Part shown: positions 34,545 through 46,784 of the stretch, in pieces
Layout: each line of letters starts with the position of its first letter
How positions within the stretch are numbered: position 1 is the stretch's first letter
Assembly: GCA_036872755.1 (NCBI GenBank)
Contig: JAVHNS010000008.1
Span: 434,001 to 498,000 of the forward strand
From: Orbilia blumenaviensis
Lineage: Eukaryota > Ascomycota > Orbiliomycetes > Orbiliales > Orbiliaceae
DNA: 64,000 bases
Direction of reading: 5' to 3'
Made by a program: the position numbers and the translations under genes
Notes under the pieces: generated by a model
What the model was told of the DNA's origin: nothing
Database searches by the model: none
The model's input: the letters and a program-made list of their open reading frames with translations, nothing else

Positions 34545-36923
34545 ATGGCTCCCTTCCCACAAACCAAGCCGCCAATAGACGAAGGCGCAAATCTCTTAAC
34601 TAAAGATGATACAACAGAAAAGAGTCTAGCCCTAGTTGCTTTAGTGTTTGCGGTCATTGCATTCCTAACAGCATTCTTCCAGGCACTGTTGCAATATCTG
34701 ACCTCCAACCAGAGGGATAAGTGTCTTAGGGGTGCGATTGGTGAATGGAGCAAATTCACGAAGACTAGATGGGATTTCAGCAACTGGAGAATTGATATTA
34801 AATATGCACGATTAAATTTCGAACCGAACGGCCTTGTAGCAGCTCGCGAAAAACATGGTGAGGCGTTTCGTTCGTGGACGATGGGCAATATTCCCGAACT
34901 CCGGGGCGGCATCTGCTCCCTGAATAACTACGAACGACGCTCTAGGATTGATAGCCTGTTCTGGTGTATCGAAGATCGGGGGAAAATTTACCTTGGGGAC
35001 AACAAGCAACCAGTCACGTTTTGGGATCTACGAATGAGAGCCAAGCTCTCCTGGTTAGCGTTCTGGATCGCAAAACGAAAAAGTGGCCTGGCGCCTTTTG
35101 CAAGAGCTGGATGGTGTAATCTACTAACGGCACTGAGTGTAGGACCGGAAAGCGACGTGGTTAGTTCTTACGAGAAGGCCGATATCATACCATCTGGTAT
35201 TGATGTTTCAATCCAACGGATGCCGCTTTTTGATCTCTGCCTCTTATGTTACTTGGCAAACATTAAGGAGATTAAGATAAGCGAAAAGGAAAACAATTTC
35301 AATGGGCAGAACAGATACGTAAATATGTGCACACAAGAAATACCAGGACTCGGGAAATTCGTTACTTTTGATGGAGACTTTCAAAGCCTCAAAGGAGAGC
35401 TTGATATTGCAGATACTAGTCAACTAGTTAGCGTTAGTAACATGGCGCAAGGAGGACTATTGGGAAATACCTTTTCTCCTTCAATCACCTTCTTTGATGA
35501 AAATGCCTTCTTATTGGGCACAGTCCAGGAGTGGAACCAGGATACCTGGAACACCTATCGAAATGAACACCGCGACAATCTTTACGACACCATCGCTGGT
35601 TTGACTCCCCAACTCGCGAAAAAAGAACGCGCGAAAAATACTGCGAAAACTTCTTTAATCTACCAGCGCGATGAGTTTGATGTACATTTCAAGCGCCACC
35701 TGTCGGAAAAGTGGACACAACAGCCGAGCCTATGGACCGATACCTGGAAAGAAATACTCGACTCCTGCAATCCAACAATTGTCAAATATTTGGCTATCAT
35801 GCCATTCAACGGTATTTGGACAGCTATACCTCGAAGGCTTTTCTACGAACCTTATGGGCCTTTTGTAGCTGACCGACGGAAAGCTTGGACTGAAATCTGC
35901 AAAGCCTCAAAAGATCAGGTGGCTAGGTTCATACCAGATCTTAGGGAGAATTGTGGCATCGAAAAAGACCTCATTTACGGCGATATCCCCTTTCTGCGGA
36001 AGACTTCAGATTTCTGTCTTACTGACAGCAAGATAGAAACCGTTCCCGGGAATTTTACCTGGGCATGGTTTCCCAATCGCCCTGTTCTTGGGCAGTGGGG
36101 ATCTGACGCATGTATACAGGCCCTTAAAACCGACGAGCGTGATATATTCTTTCCTGAAGTCGTTATCAAGCTCCTTGATGGTTCTCTTCCTACGATTGAC
36201 AGTGCTACCGAATATATCAGAATATCGTCGGGCGCACGTAGGCAGTACTACACTATCGAAAGCGCAATTTTGCTTAGCCTATTGCTTGTTGATGGACGGC
36301 TACAAGCAATTTGGTCTTTGTTGGAGGATGATGGTGGAGCGTTCTCGACGCTTCAAGAGAAGCTCGGTAAAGGGGTCCAGCTTCCACTTAATAAAGATCA
36401 GTTAGGATTGATAGAGACAGCCGCTAGATTTGAACCTCTGATTGCAGACTTTACCGCGCTATGGTTTGAAATCGGAAATCGTGTCGATTTGCTTGGGGAC
36501 CCGGACCGGCTCCTGGAAACTGCCACTCAAGTGCTAGGGGAATGGGAGTCTGATAGTTCCCCATGCATTAGGCCCTTTAAACCTAGATCACGTCCTTTTT
36601 TATCGAATGCCGAGACCGTGGTGGTGGTTGGAGGCGCAAGCTACAATTACGTGTCACTTGATGCAAAAAAAAAGCCAACCTCAGCAAAAAAACACCCCGA
36701 CGAATATAAAACTCCAAAGGGACTTAGGTCCCGTAAGGAACTTGTTGAATGGGCACGCAGTCGTGATAATAGCGGGACTGAAAGGCTTCAGCATATTAAC
36801 AAGATTCTAATCTTGCTACAGCTAAGGATTTTTTTAATGGATCTATCATACTGCTGCCACTCCGATTCTACTGATGCCTGTTTAACGAAAACGGGAAAGA
36901 CTATCGCGGTACGAATGATTTAG
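34545..36923 (+). CDS. Modin-like fungal protein with an N-terminal membrane anchor
   Basis: This single-exon gene encodes 792 residues. An N-terminal membrane helix (about 28-48, LALVALVFAVIAFLTAFFQ) is followed by LLQYLTSN, a Cys, AIGEWSKF and RWDFSNWRIDIKY. That order of helix, QYL, AIGxW and WRxxI resembles the family annotated as modin in many Pezizomycotina. The rest is a long alpha/beta region with many Trp residues and no catalytic motif I can read. Modin proteins are multi-copy and accessory in several fungi; their function is not known to me. The gene sits alone, with 3.9 kb of gene-poor DNA upstream and 1.9 kb downstream. A DNA slip-prone A-tract (36665-36672) lies inside the coding sequence, so the C-terminal frame depends on its length. 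Confidence 0.5.
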   Translation: MAPFPQTKPPIDEGANLLTKDDTTEKSLALVALVFAVIAFLTAFFQALLQYLTSNQRDKCLRGAIGEWSKFTKTRWDFSNWRIDIKYARLNFEPNGLVAAREKHGEAFRSWTMGNIPELRGGICSLNNYERRSRIDSLFWCIEDRGKIYLGDNKQPVTFWDLRMRAKLSWLAFWIAKRKSGLAPFARAGWCNLLTALSVGPESDVVSSYEKADIIPSGIDVSIQRMPLFDLCLLCYLANIKEIKISEKENNFNGQNRYVNMCTQEIPGLGKFVTFDGDFQSLKGELDIADTSQLVSVSNMAQGGLLGNTFSPSITFFDENAFLLGTVQEWNQDTWNTYRNEHRDNLYDTIAGLTPQLAKKERAKNTAKTSLIYQRDEFDVHFKRHLSEKWTQQPSLWTDTWKEILDSCNPTIVKYLAIMPFNGIWTAIPRRLFYEPYGPFVADRRKAWTEICKASKDQVARFIPDLRENCGIEKDLIYGDIPFLRKTSDFCLTDSKIETVPGNFTWAWFPNRPVLGQWGSDACIQALKTDERDIFFPEVVIKLLDGSLPTIDSATEYIRISSGARRQYYTIESAILLSLLLVDGRLQAIWSLLEDDGGAFSTLQEKLGKGVQLPLNKDQLGLIETAARFEPLIADFTALWFEIGNRVDLLGDPDRLLETATQVLGEWESDSSPCIRPFKPRSRPFLSNAETVVVVGGASYNYVSLDAKKKPTSAKKHPDEYKTPKGLRSRKELVEWARSRDNSGTERLQHINKILILLQLRIFLMDLSYCCHSDSTDACLTKTGKTIAVRMI

Positions 36924-38789
36924 GGGTCTGACTTAACTATTAGTGTTGAACATGTAGTTTAACTACCTAGATGTTTGGTTGAGTCGCTGGTGGGTACATC
37001 TGGGCAGTTGAGTATATAGTATCCACACCTGGTGCAAAAGGCGTGGGGGCGATTAAATCTGGTCTCAAAGTTTTGAGACACATCCCAAACTTATATCGCA
37101 CAAAGCTTCTGAATTGTGTAAACTAATCCCCAGCTTAAGCTTGAAAAGCTACAGAATGTTTTTCCCACTTCCATCTCGAGCCATTCGTGTGGAAGACAAA
37201 CGACTCCTTGAGCCTTCATTCTTGGGTTATACATAATTTCTTGAAATTGATTCATTTTTTACTGGCTTTGGTAACGTTGTGTTTTTTTGAGTGTTGGCTT
37301 TTTGGTGTCCCGCATGTTTATGCTTTCGCGATTTTGGGTTGCTTCGCGGCGACATCAAATCGATGTTATGATAGAACCTAGCAGACCCCGACCACCAGAT
37401 AAGTTTTCCAGGGGGGACAATAATATGTAGCTTCCAAGGGTGGGACGTGCCTAGCTACTTAGCCTCAGTGGACTTTCTCGAGTTAATTAGCGCGTATACC
37501 CTATACGCGCAGGGGGTTGGAGACTTGGTAGAAGGTCTCTACGATTCAGATCTATCTCTTGGCTAACATAGGAAAAGTATACTTTCTCAAGTCAGCTTGA
37601 GAGTCCCCGTTCACCTTCTAAATTTACTAGAAGCCTGCACGTGTAAAGTATATATACACAGGCGGCTCTCCTATAAAATTCGTTCGTAATCTTGAATCCC
37701 CTGCTACTTAGTCTCGATCCCCCTGCTACTAATGTTGAATTATATTATTTATTAACTAGTTAGACTCACCTCAATGAGTGCCGGCCCTAGTCTACGGGAG
37801 ACCAATTAAGCCCTAAGCTTAAGCCCAGCAATCTTTTATGTTGGTAGTATGCTAACTGGCCTTGACTAGCATAACTAGTTATGTCTAAGGGCGTCGGGGG
37901 CTGGGACTACCAAGGTACCAACACAAACTCGTCTATACTGTCCACAAAGACTACCTGGTACCTGCCTAAGTACGTACTACGAGACTACCTAAGTACCTAC
38001 TTAGCAGTATCTACCTAGGGATACTAGTTAGTATACTGTTTGAAGTTTTGGCACTCTGGCGGTCTATGAGGAAATGTACTATGACATCGTAGGCTACTAT
38101 TAAACGACAACCAGCTAACAGCTAACGAATGCTATACCAATGTCAGGTTAGTGTTGGTCCCTCGACTTTGCACGCATGTAGCTGTGTTCGCCGGAATCCG
38201 AATTGATGGAGCTAAGTTAGGTTTAATCCAACGAGACTAGATTTAATTGCAACCCTGCCTGGCATCAATGTGGCAATTGGCATGAGATCGGCTGGTACTG
38301 GTATCGATACAATATTACATAACATATATCATTCGTATATATTTCTGGTTGCAACGATCATCAAAAAGTGGACTTTCTAGCATATAAGGGCCCTGTTTAG
38401 CTAGTACATTTGCGTCTCACCGACTCTCGTGATCTCTTTTACGACACTCTAGGGCCGAGGCTGTAAATTAGCTGGTTATACTAGTGTTGCTGGGCTTTAT
38501 GTTGCTGGGCTGTAGTAGGTAGTTACCGTAGGGGGTTTGGGTACTTTTCTGGGACTGCTTCCGAATATTAAAGCATTTTAAAAAGAAAGCAAGCCGTCTT
38601 GTTCTCTTTCAAATCGTTGTTTATACCGTTAAGTTCCCTTTTTTCTATAAACCGCCTTGAGAAACCAGCAAAACCCCGTACTATAGTTACTTTCGGCCGA
38701 CTGTGTTGATAACGTCACTTCTACTAAGCTCATTTGGGACGACAAGCTATCGCCATCCCACTTCAACCTCCAACTTCACCCCGCGAAAC
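36924..38789. other. Intergenic, gene-free
   Basis: About 1.9 kb. It contains a perfect 9-bp hairpin at 37490-37510 (GCGCGTATA, 3-nt loop, TATACGCGC), a short direct repeat of CCCCTGCTACT (37699-37735) and scattered TACCTAGGTA-like motifs (37950-38030). No gene supported. Confidence 0.4.
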
Positions 38790-41174
38790 ATGGAGTCCTT
38801 TTCGAAGATATCTAATATAATCGGGCAAGGTATGCTGCTTCCCAGGTCTTTCGGCTTCCCTACATCGCTAATATAGTTTTGAGCTAGCCCGCGACCTGAC
38901 CATCGAAGCAGCAACATCCGCCTCCGGCAGCCGCACCTATGGCACCAGAGTCGCCGTCGCACCCGCCAAATCCTCGTCGCCGAAGGAAATCCGTCGCTTT
39001 CTTTCATCGCGACATGATAGAGACATCCTCGATGGCCTTCGGCGGGTCGTATCCGTATGCTGCCCCATATACATATCATATCGATGACCAGATGGTCTAA
39101 ACCTTGTTAGATGATGTCCCGTGGTGTCGACTGCTCCGAATACTTCGCCGATGTCGTCAAAAACGTCGCTTCTCCAACACTAGAAATCAAAAAGCTAGTG
39201 TATATCTACCTCCTTACCTACGCCGAGTCCGAGCCAGACCTATCTCTCCTCTCTATAAACACAATCCAAAAAGCGTTGACCGACCAAAACCAAGTCGTCC
39301 GCGCGATGGCCATTCGCGTCATGTCCGGGATTCGGGTACCAGTTATATCTCAAATAGTAGCGCTAGGGATTAAAAGATGTGTAACCGATATGTCGCCTTA
39401 CGTGCGAAAGGCTGCGGCTTTGGCAATTCCGAAGTGTTATAGACTCGATCCGAGCACTTTACCTCTGCTCACGGACTTCGTGGCTACCCTGCTTGGGGAT
39501 AAGAGCTACTATGTCATTGGTGCGGCAGTCATGGCTTGGTGGGAAGTCTGCCCGGAGAGGATTGATATGGTGCATCCGCATTATCGAGGCCTGTGTAAGT
39601 TACTAATCGATATGGACGAATGGGGCCAACTAGCGCTGTTGAGACTCTTAACGGTCTATGCGCGTAAAAACTTCCCACAGGGCAAGGTAAAAAGTAGCAA
39701 GAAGAAGAAGACTACAAGTGGAAATGGCGGGTTTTACTCGGATGAAGAAAGTGGGGATGAAGCCCCAGTAGGGGGCATTGACCCGGATCTAAAACTGTTA
39801 TTGGACTGCTGTCCACCTCTATTACAAAGCCGAAATAGCGCGGTAAGCATACGCTTTATCTCTCCAGCAAAGCTCAATCTCACTGATAGTATATAGGTCA
39901 TCCTCGCCGTCGCGCGTGCTTACTATCATCTTGCGCCACCCTCTTACCTCCAACCACTCGCATCCCCACTCCTCTCCCTCCTACGAAGCCCGCAGGATAT
40001 CCAACTTATTGCCTTAACCAACATAGTCTTCATCGCCTTAACTTATCCTTCCATCTTTGCCCCCCATTGCACCCATTTCCTCCTCTCACCGGTGGACACG
40101 CCTCAAATCTCCAAGCTAAAGCTTGAAGCTCTAACCATCGTCTATCCATACTCTTCAAAAGCGCACCAATCCCTAATCCTAACCGAACTATCATACTATG
40201 CCGGAAGTTATGACAAAGAAATGGTACGAGAAGCAGTGAAAGCGATTGGAAGATGCGCACAGAACAACCCAGAACAATCCGGACGCTGCCTAAAGCTGTT
40301 AATGGCACAAATAAACTCCTCAGACCAGCATTTGGTTGCTGAGAGCTTAACTGTTATCAGACATATAATCCAGCAACAACCTACAGTGCACAAAAAGACG
40401 GTAATAAGACTTGCCAAAGCGCTAGATACAGCAACGAACAGTACCGCACGAGCAAGTATCATCTGGCTGGTAGCTGAATTCTCAGGCGTGGATAATGGGG
40501 ACAATGTTGCTGCGGATGTACTTCGGATTCTGGCGAAGGGGTTCGCGAATGAAGCCGAGGGAGTAAAATTACAGATCCTACTTCTGTCAGCGAAGGTATA
40601 TGCACATTATTTGAATCGGACGAACACTGGGTTCGAGCAACCGCTTTCAGAAGATGAAGATACACCGGAGGATACACATCCCATCCCGCAGTTATTCCAC
40701 TATATATCACGACTCGCACGTTATGATGTTAGCTATGATATCAGAGATCGAGCGAGAATGTATATGTCACTTCTTGCAACACCGAAGGCGGTACAGTTAG
40801 CGACGTTAATATTGTTAGCGCCGAAGCCGGTGCCGTTTGCGCCAAGTCCTAGCGCGGCTTTAAGAGAAGGGTTGACGGTGGGTAGTTCGGCGTTGATGGT
40901 GGGGAAGGATGAGTATGTGAGAGGATATGTGGGGCTGCCGGATTGGGTTAGTGAGGATGATGCTCCTCCGCGGGGGATTAGAGATCCGGTTGAGAAGGAG
41001 TATGGGTATGAGGAAGTTAAGGAAGTTAAGAGTGTAGAGAGGAAGGTAGAAGTGAATCGGCAAGTTACGCCGGTGGTACCTGCTGCTGTGCAGGCACAGG
41101 AACCGGTAGAAGTAGGGAAGAAGGAAGTAAATGGGAAGACTTTGGATGAATGGTTGGAGGATTCTGAAGAAGAA

Positions 41175-41206
<32 letters not shown>

Positions 41207-41309
41207 TGAAGAAGAGGAAGAGGAGGAGGAAAGCGAATACGAAACAGAGTCGGAAGAGGAAACCGACGAGGAAGATGCGAAGGAATCTTCGAAGATGTTA
41301 CCCTCATAA
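38790..41309 (+). CDS. APL6: AP-3 adaptor complex subunit beta
   Basis: Exons are 38790-38829, 38888-39054, 39111-39842 and 39897-41309 (2352 nt, 783 residues), in phase. AP-3 beta is a large subunit of the coat that sorts cargo from Golgi or endosomes to the vacuole. The N-terminal two thirds is an armadillo-type helical repeat solenoid typical of the adaptin family: VYIYLLTYAESEPDLSLL, DQNQVVRAMAIRVMSGIR, SPYVRKAAALAIPKCY and SYDIRDRARMY (each quoted in part). The C-terminal hinge is acidic, with a run of 11 Asp followed by about 9 Glu encoded at 41166-41231, as in other AP-3 beta proteins. A Lys/Ser stretch with an acidic patch (SKKKKTTSG, SDEESGDEA) also fits the family. The ear domain is absent or minimal. 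Confidence 0.92.
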
Positions 41310-41555
41310 GGGATGTCCATGAATATTTTATAATAGACTAAAGAGCTAATATGGAGTCTTGTTAGTCTTTATTTTTTCAGAGAGTGCTCGAACTGTAGAC
41401 ATATGCGCATTACTGTACTATTGCTGTACTAGGCGTAAGAATTCATACAACCGATGTATAGGCAGATAAAATTTCTTTCGAGTATATTGCAAGGTGGTGA
41501 TCGCAATAAAACATACTTATCAAGAGGCGCAGCGTTATTGATGCACTCTGTTTAA

Positions 41556-42033
41556 TCACAACTCTTCCCAGTCAGCCTCGATTGAGGCTTCTTTCTCCCC
41601 CTTCCCCTCCATCTCGCCTCTCGCCCCAGCCTCCAGAATCAGAGATTTGTGGGCAAATGCAATCCTTTCGGATAGCTTCCTATTATTCCTTCTCAAGGTT
41701 TTCGCAACCTTGGCCATCTTCTTGTTATTGATCTCCAGCTCTGCAAGAATCTCATCCCATTGCTTTGAGAAACTGCTCTGGTCGTTGTCAACCTCACCAG
41801 TCCCTTCCTTGTGGTCTGTGATTATTGATCGCATTGAAGCTCCACGCTCTGCAGCATGAGCTGGTTCGTTCTTGGGTTTTTGGGAGGGGGGTTGGGTCTG
41901 TGTCTGTTCATTAGTGGGTTTGTTGAAAGCAAGGGAGAACGGTGTCGTTTCTAACCTTTAGACCTGACGAGGAGGTTTTCATGTTCGTCTCATTCATTGG
42001 ATCGGCTCCTTTTAATGTGTTTGGAGGGTTCAT
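41556..42033 (-). CDS. Small coiled-coil protein, unknown
   Basis: Exon 1 is 42033-41956 and exon 2 is 41903-41556, across a 52-nt GT-AG intron (426 nt, 141 residues). The N-terminus is Asn/Thr/Gln-rich and disordered; the middle (QWDEILAELEINNKKMAKVAKTL, in part) is a strong amphipathic helix with many Lys, Asn and Glu; the C-terminus is acidic (EADWEEL). It is convergent with AP-3 beta, with 246 bp between them. No family recognised. Confidence 0.6.
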
Positions 42034-43283
42034 TGTAGATGCAATCAAGAGTCTGATGATTTTGAAAGAGGAATGCTGTGTGTGGGCCGAGAAGCGGTTG
42101 AAGGAAGGTGGTTCGATTCTAAGGTCTTGTACGTGCAGGATATGTGAGGTAGTCGTGGTTTATAGATGTCCCGAGGCTTTGGCGGTCTTGAGATCTTGTT
42201 ACTTTATCATAGATACTATATTGATTTACTTCCGCCGAGATACAAACCAAATATACATATCGACTGGTGCATACATGGTTATATAGGCCCCATTCAAACT
42301 AGTGACACAACAAACATATGTATTTATATCACGCAAAACTAGACTACATAAAAGTCTTGCTAATCTTTATCCTAATTTCAATGCATCTGATCTCTGCACT
42401 AGATCTAAATGACGCCTAGAACGAGGAGACCATGATAAAGGAATAAAAAAAGGAAAAAAGTAAACTCTTAAAGTCAGAAATCCGAAGGAAATAGGTCTTG
42501 GCATCCACTACCAGTCATTTTTTATTACCTTATTTATATTGCTAATTCAAAGTAGGCCTGGTTCGCTAGCATAACTCTAGTCTCACAACATGGTTATGCA
42601 GCCGCAATTAATGCATCTGAATACCCCTCAGATAGGGCTATAGAAACTACACTTTTCGTGTGATCAAAATGAGAAACCAATAAAGGGATTGTTGGATTAT
42701 AGTCTCAAAATTACCTCTGCTGGCATAGATGAGCACCTGTATATTTAACGTCGGCCTTTTTTTTTTCTTTTTTTTTTTACAATTTCAGACACTGTGCGAC
42801 AGCATCAGGACCCAGGGCCGAGAGTGGCACCAAAATCCAATTCTGGAAACAAGCCGAAAATCGCTAAGAACGGTACGGAATACCACGCTCACAGTTGCGT
42901 TGTGTGTTGCTCACACCTTGAGAATTCCTGCAATGTTCATATTTTAATCCACGCTGAGATCTTAAATTATCAAAAAGCATGTATGAATAGAGGTTGTGTG
43001 ATATAGAAATTGATTGAGGTAGAGTACTGTGTGAGTTATGGATATATCTAACTATATTTTCGTGCTTACTAAAAGATTGAAAAAGACTATGCAGCTACAC
43101 GAAGATCTGAATTAAGATATACAGGACATTAACTATTTAGATTTGGACGGGGACACATGAAGCCAATCCCGGTTATAGCTTTCCATGACAAGATCTTGAG
43201 GAAGAATATTAAGGGGGCAACTGCAATTCTTAACTTTGGCGACGTTCCCTGGATCCCCTTTTGAGATGCAACACTCTGCTGCA
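42034..43283. other. Intergenic
   Basis: These 1.25 kb lie between two minus-strand genes. It contains T-tracts (42755-42778). No gene supported. Confidence 0.35.
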
Positions 43284-44141
43284 CTAATTTGAGTGGTAGA
43301 CAGCAACATACTTGACCCTAAGCGCGGCTGGGGTGCCGTCAATGGTTGCCGCTGTCCACTTCCCTCCATAGCTATAAGTGCCACCGACTGCCACGTTGAG
43401 GATGATATAAAAGGACTTGTACACCAACTTCTCCCAGATCTGGAAGTTACCGATATTCGCACCAGTGACGCTCATGTATTCAGTACCATCCTTGTACCAG
43501 ATAAGCTTCTGCTGGTTCCAGTCGGAGTTTCTTCGGTCAACCTTGATGGCCCAAGTGTGATATTGACCACCAGTGTATTGCACCTGGCCGCTGCGACTAT
43601 CATGATCACCGTTGGTTTTCGCAAAGTGCAGAACACCCTGGTTTCTGTCACCGAGGTCATTGATGGTTTCGAAGATATCCCACTCGCCGCAGTCAGGCCA
43701 AGAGCCACCGTTACGGCAAGCATTGCCCAAGGCCCAAAAGGCAGGCCAGATACCCTGAAGGTTGGATGGGTTGCCAGTAAAATCTGGTCCGCGGAGCTCA
43801 GCCTGAAATATCATGGCCTTTCCAGCAGGACAATGCCACGCTCCTGTCGTTTCGAAGCGTGCCGAGGTCCAATACTCGGGATTGGAGCCACGCTTGTCTG
43901 GAATGATGAACAATTGACCATCACCCCAAAGCTGACCATTGCTGGAGTAATCGGTGTAGAATTGTTCTTCATCGTTGGAGTTTTGGGCTGGAGTTCTTAC
44001 GATTCGATTCCAACCTCCAGTGGGGGAGCCACCGTATGGTCCATCGAATTCGTCGGACCAGGTGACACTGTAACCCGAGAGAGCGGGAACAGCCAAAGCC
44101 TTTGCGGCGAGCAAAGAGATTACTGCAAGTCCAGCGATCAT
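43284..44141 (-). CDS. Secreted GH16 endo-beta-1,3(4)-glucanase-like protein
   Basis: This single-exon gene encodes 285 residues. The signal peptide (MIAGLAVISLLAAKALA) is followed directly by the mature enzyme. The GH16 active site is intact: GEWDIFE at 152-158, with Glu153 as nucleophile and Glu158 as acid/base, preceded by IWPAFWALG. Other family blocks are WSDEFDG and YILNVAVGG. Fungal GH16 enzymes of this type hydrolyse beta-1,3- or mixed beta-1,3(1,4)-glucans in the cell wall or in plant or yeast glucan; the exact substrate is not readable here. No GPI signal or carbohydrate-binding domain is present, so it is likely freely secreted. Confidence 0.9.
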   Translation of the reverse strand: MIAGLAVISLLAAKALAVPALSGYSVTWSDEFDGPYGGSPTGGWNRIVRTPAQNSNDEEQFYTDYSSNGQLWGDGQLFIIPDKRGSNPEYWTSARFETTGAWHCPAGKAMIFQAELRGPDFTGNPSNLQGIWPAFWALGNACRNGGSWPDCGEWDIFETINDLGDRNQGVLHFAKTNGDHDSRSGQVQYTGGQYHTWAIKVDRRNSDWNQQKLIWYKDGTEYMSVTGANIGNFQIWEKLVYKSFYIILNVAVGGTYSYGGKWTAATIDGTPAALRVKYVAVYHSN

Positions 44142-46784
44142 TTTTGTAGATGGCTCGTGGAAGAGTAAATATGAGAAAGGAATATAAAACGAAGTTCACT
44201 GATACGGTGATCGCTGAGGTTTGCTAGAGGATTGAGAGGCTTGAGGATATAGATAAAATTTCAACTGTCGAGGAAAAGTTTCCCCTTTTATAGACGGCCA
44301 AACCGAGATGATAGAGTCAGTTCGAACCGGCCAAAGAAGTTCAATTCAGATTACACAATTTTACTCAACTTCACACGCCACGATCCTATCCAATGGTGGT
44401 GAGTCCGTATTCGGAGTTTACCCAGCCTTGAAGGTATCATGAAGATGTGAAACATTGGGTGCAAGCTTTTGACAAGATAAAATTGACCTAGTAAGTTCTC
44501 CACATATTTGCTGACCGCATTTTAGGGTAGTATATACCGGTATATTTCAATTCCGTAGGATGCACATGCTCTGGGAAGTAACATGATAGTGGGTATATCG
44601 ATATCGATATAACCAGAATGCCTGTCGCACTAGTGACCGTGGTTTTGTTCTCAGGGACCAAGCGCCTGCAGGTCTGTCTTGGCTGGCGTGGCTTCCGTCC
44701 TGCATGGGCCGTACCGAGCTCCGTCGCCGTGTCGGCATAATAACGTTGCATGGTTGCGGTGCGCGCAGTTGCGAGCGCGCCGCAGCTTGCAATTGTGCAG
44801 CGTGAATGCACTACATTGCGACCTTGTTAAACCTTGATAGTGTTGTAGACTTTAGCCCGTCTATAGTAAATTACAATCGCTCATTCAAGCTCATGAAGCT
44901 GTTGCGTATGTTTAGCTATGTATTCGCAGGGCCGAGTATATGCGAAAATAAAATATCATATTAGATAACTTGAATCCTGTAGGTTACCATTTCTCATCCT
45001 TGCCTAATTGAGCTCTGCCTATTCAAGTATTAACCCTCTCTGTCCGTTTTTTTTCTTTACATGGTCCGGCAATTTTCGAATTCAAATTTTCTCGCATTAC
45101 TAGTTGCTGTCGCCAAGCCGTGAGAGGGTGGGTTATCCGGTTCTGCCAAGAATAATACTCTATATTCAAAAATAAGCGATTACTTAGCAAGATATTCAGA
45201 TCAAGAAAATTTTGGAAATTCAATGGGAGAAATACCAAAGTTTAAAGGACGATTATTAATATAAATTCATGGTTCGGAAACCTTTTCCTTGACCTAATGT
45301 TGTGGGCCAGAGTCGCTTGCAGGTACTATCGATAAGAGGGAGCACCAAACTGGTGCATCGCGAGTCGGTACGACCAGACCGCCAGCCGGTCTGCCTTTCA
45401 ACATTGCAGGTAATGCGCATTGCTCGTCATGTATCCTTCTATAATACTATTGAAGCCTCCCCATTCTCTATGTTTATGGTAGCCAGTAGTGGCGTCATGA
45501 TATAGACAAATGGCCAAATCCATTCGCATATATATGGGCGCATGTGATGAAAGACCTTGTCTAAATTCGAAATTTGTGCCCAATTGTCCTGTGTAGCTAA
45601 CAGGCACGGCTGGTATATACTAAACACTGAATCGAACCACTTCCGCTCCGCAGAGAATACAACATACCTTATTGATAAATTAATTATGACCTACCCCTAG
45701 TTTCCCGGTGGCTTAGATGCCCAAAATATATGCATATTAACAGTATCAACAAATTTAAAGAGTAAGTTGAGGTAAGCTTGTGTATTGCCAACGGATATAT
45801 CACTAATCGGACCGAGAGGTGGAGTTTATTACCGAGAATGCAGTTCGGCTTAGAGCCGGTTCAGTGTTGCAAAATGTACCCCGGCTAAAATCAACACCTT
45901 CCACGACCCGACGGATGAAGTCTTACTTTTCAGGCACCAGCCTACCTGCAATATCAATTGTGTCGTGACTTGGTATAATGCTGAAACTGGGTATAGTGTA
46001 CCCGAGAATATTTTTTTTTGGACACTCGATCGCCCCAGGTTATGCCGAAAGTCTGGAATGGCTAACTAACTAATATTTTCTATATTCTACAGCACGAAGA
46101 AGTATCTCGCCCGGGCGCCTCAGCATCAATCTACGGCATACATAAATTTTCGCTCCCTTTAGTGCTATCTTCATAAAGCACCTAATGTTTGAGTGGTTCT
46201 TAAGCCTACATGCCTACTTAACTGGTTAATGCACTTTTAACTTCTTCTATTTAATTATTTTATGATGGCAATATATATGCAGTAGACATCTTCTGCAACA
46301 ATCTTCACAAGCTAAATCCTAATGGGGCGTATGGTTTAAGCGACAATATCCACCGTGGACAAGATTATTAATCTATAATGCACGCGCAATGGATCGATTC
46401 TCTACTTCGGGTTGCGAAGGGCTTGCACTCAAATATTTTGCTGGGCCTCGAAAAATAGAGATAAGATCGCATGATATAACGAGTCGGGCTGTAGATTTAC
46501 AAGAAACAAACCATGACGATATAAGGGAATGGATCAAGAAAATTCTCTGAGATGGGGGAGGGGGGGGCCCTTATGTAAGTTAACCTTTTCATGGCCATAC
46601 TGCTAGCGTTTCCCGTTTTTTGCAATTAGTTTCACGTTTATTGCAGGCTAATTAAGCAAAGGTTTCGTCAGGTTGGTTATAGGAAAATGTTCTAAATATA
46701 TGCTTCCTACTACCGATCAAGAATTACTGAGGCATCTGAGCTACATATTCATGTCGTATCTCGATCTCTAGCGAGTAATAAATC
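44142..46784. other. Gene-free stretch
   Basis: About 2.6 kb with the GH16 promoter at its left end and no supported gene. Gene density drops from here to the end of the window. Confidence 0.4.
44285..44292 (-). promoter_or_regulatory. TATA box of the GH16 gene
   Basis: TATAAAAG on the minus strand, about 145 bp upstream of the GH16 ATG; a good match to the consensus. Confidence 0.6.

Noticed and set aside
40733..41320. Long minus-strand frame with a poly-Ser run
   Set aside because: It is the reverse complement of the acidic hinge of AP-3 beta; the Asp/Glu codon run creates an artificial Ser run.
43293..44168. 291-codon plus-strand frame opposite the GH16 gene
   Set aside because: It mirrors the GH16 coding sequence, which has signal peptide and catalytic motifs; the opposite frame has none.
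44488..44811. 107-codon minus-strand frame
   Set aside because: Low-information composition, no domain features, and isolated in gene-free DNA.
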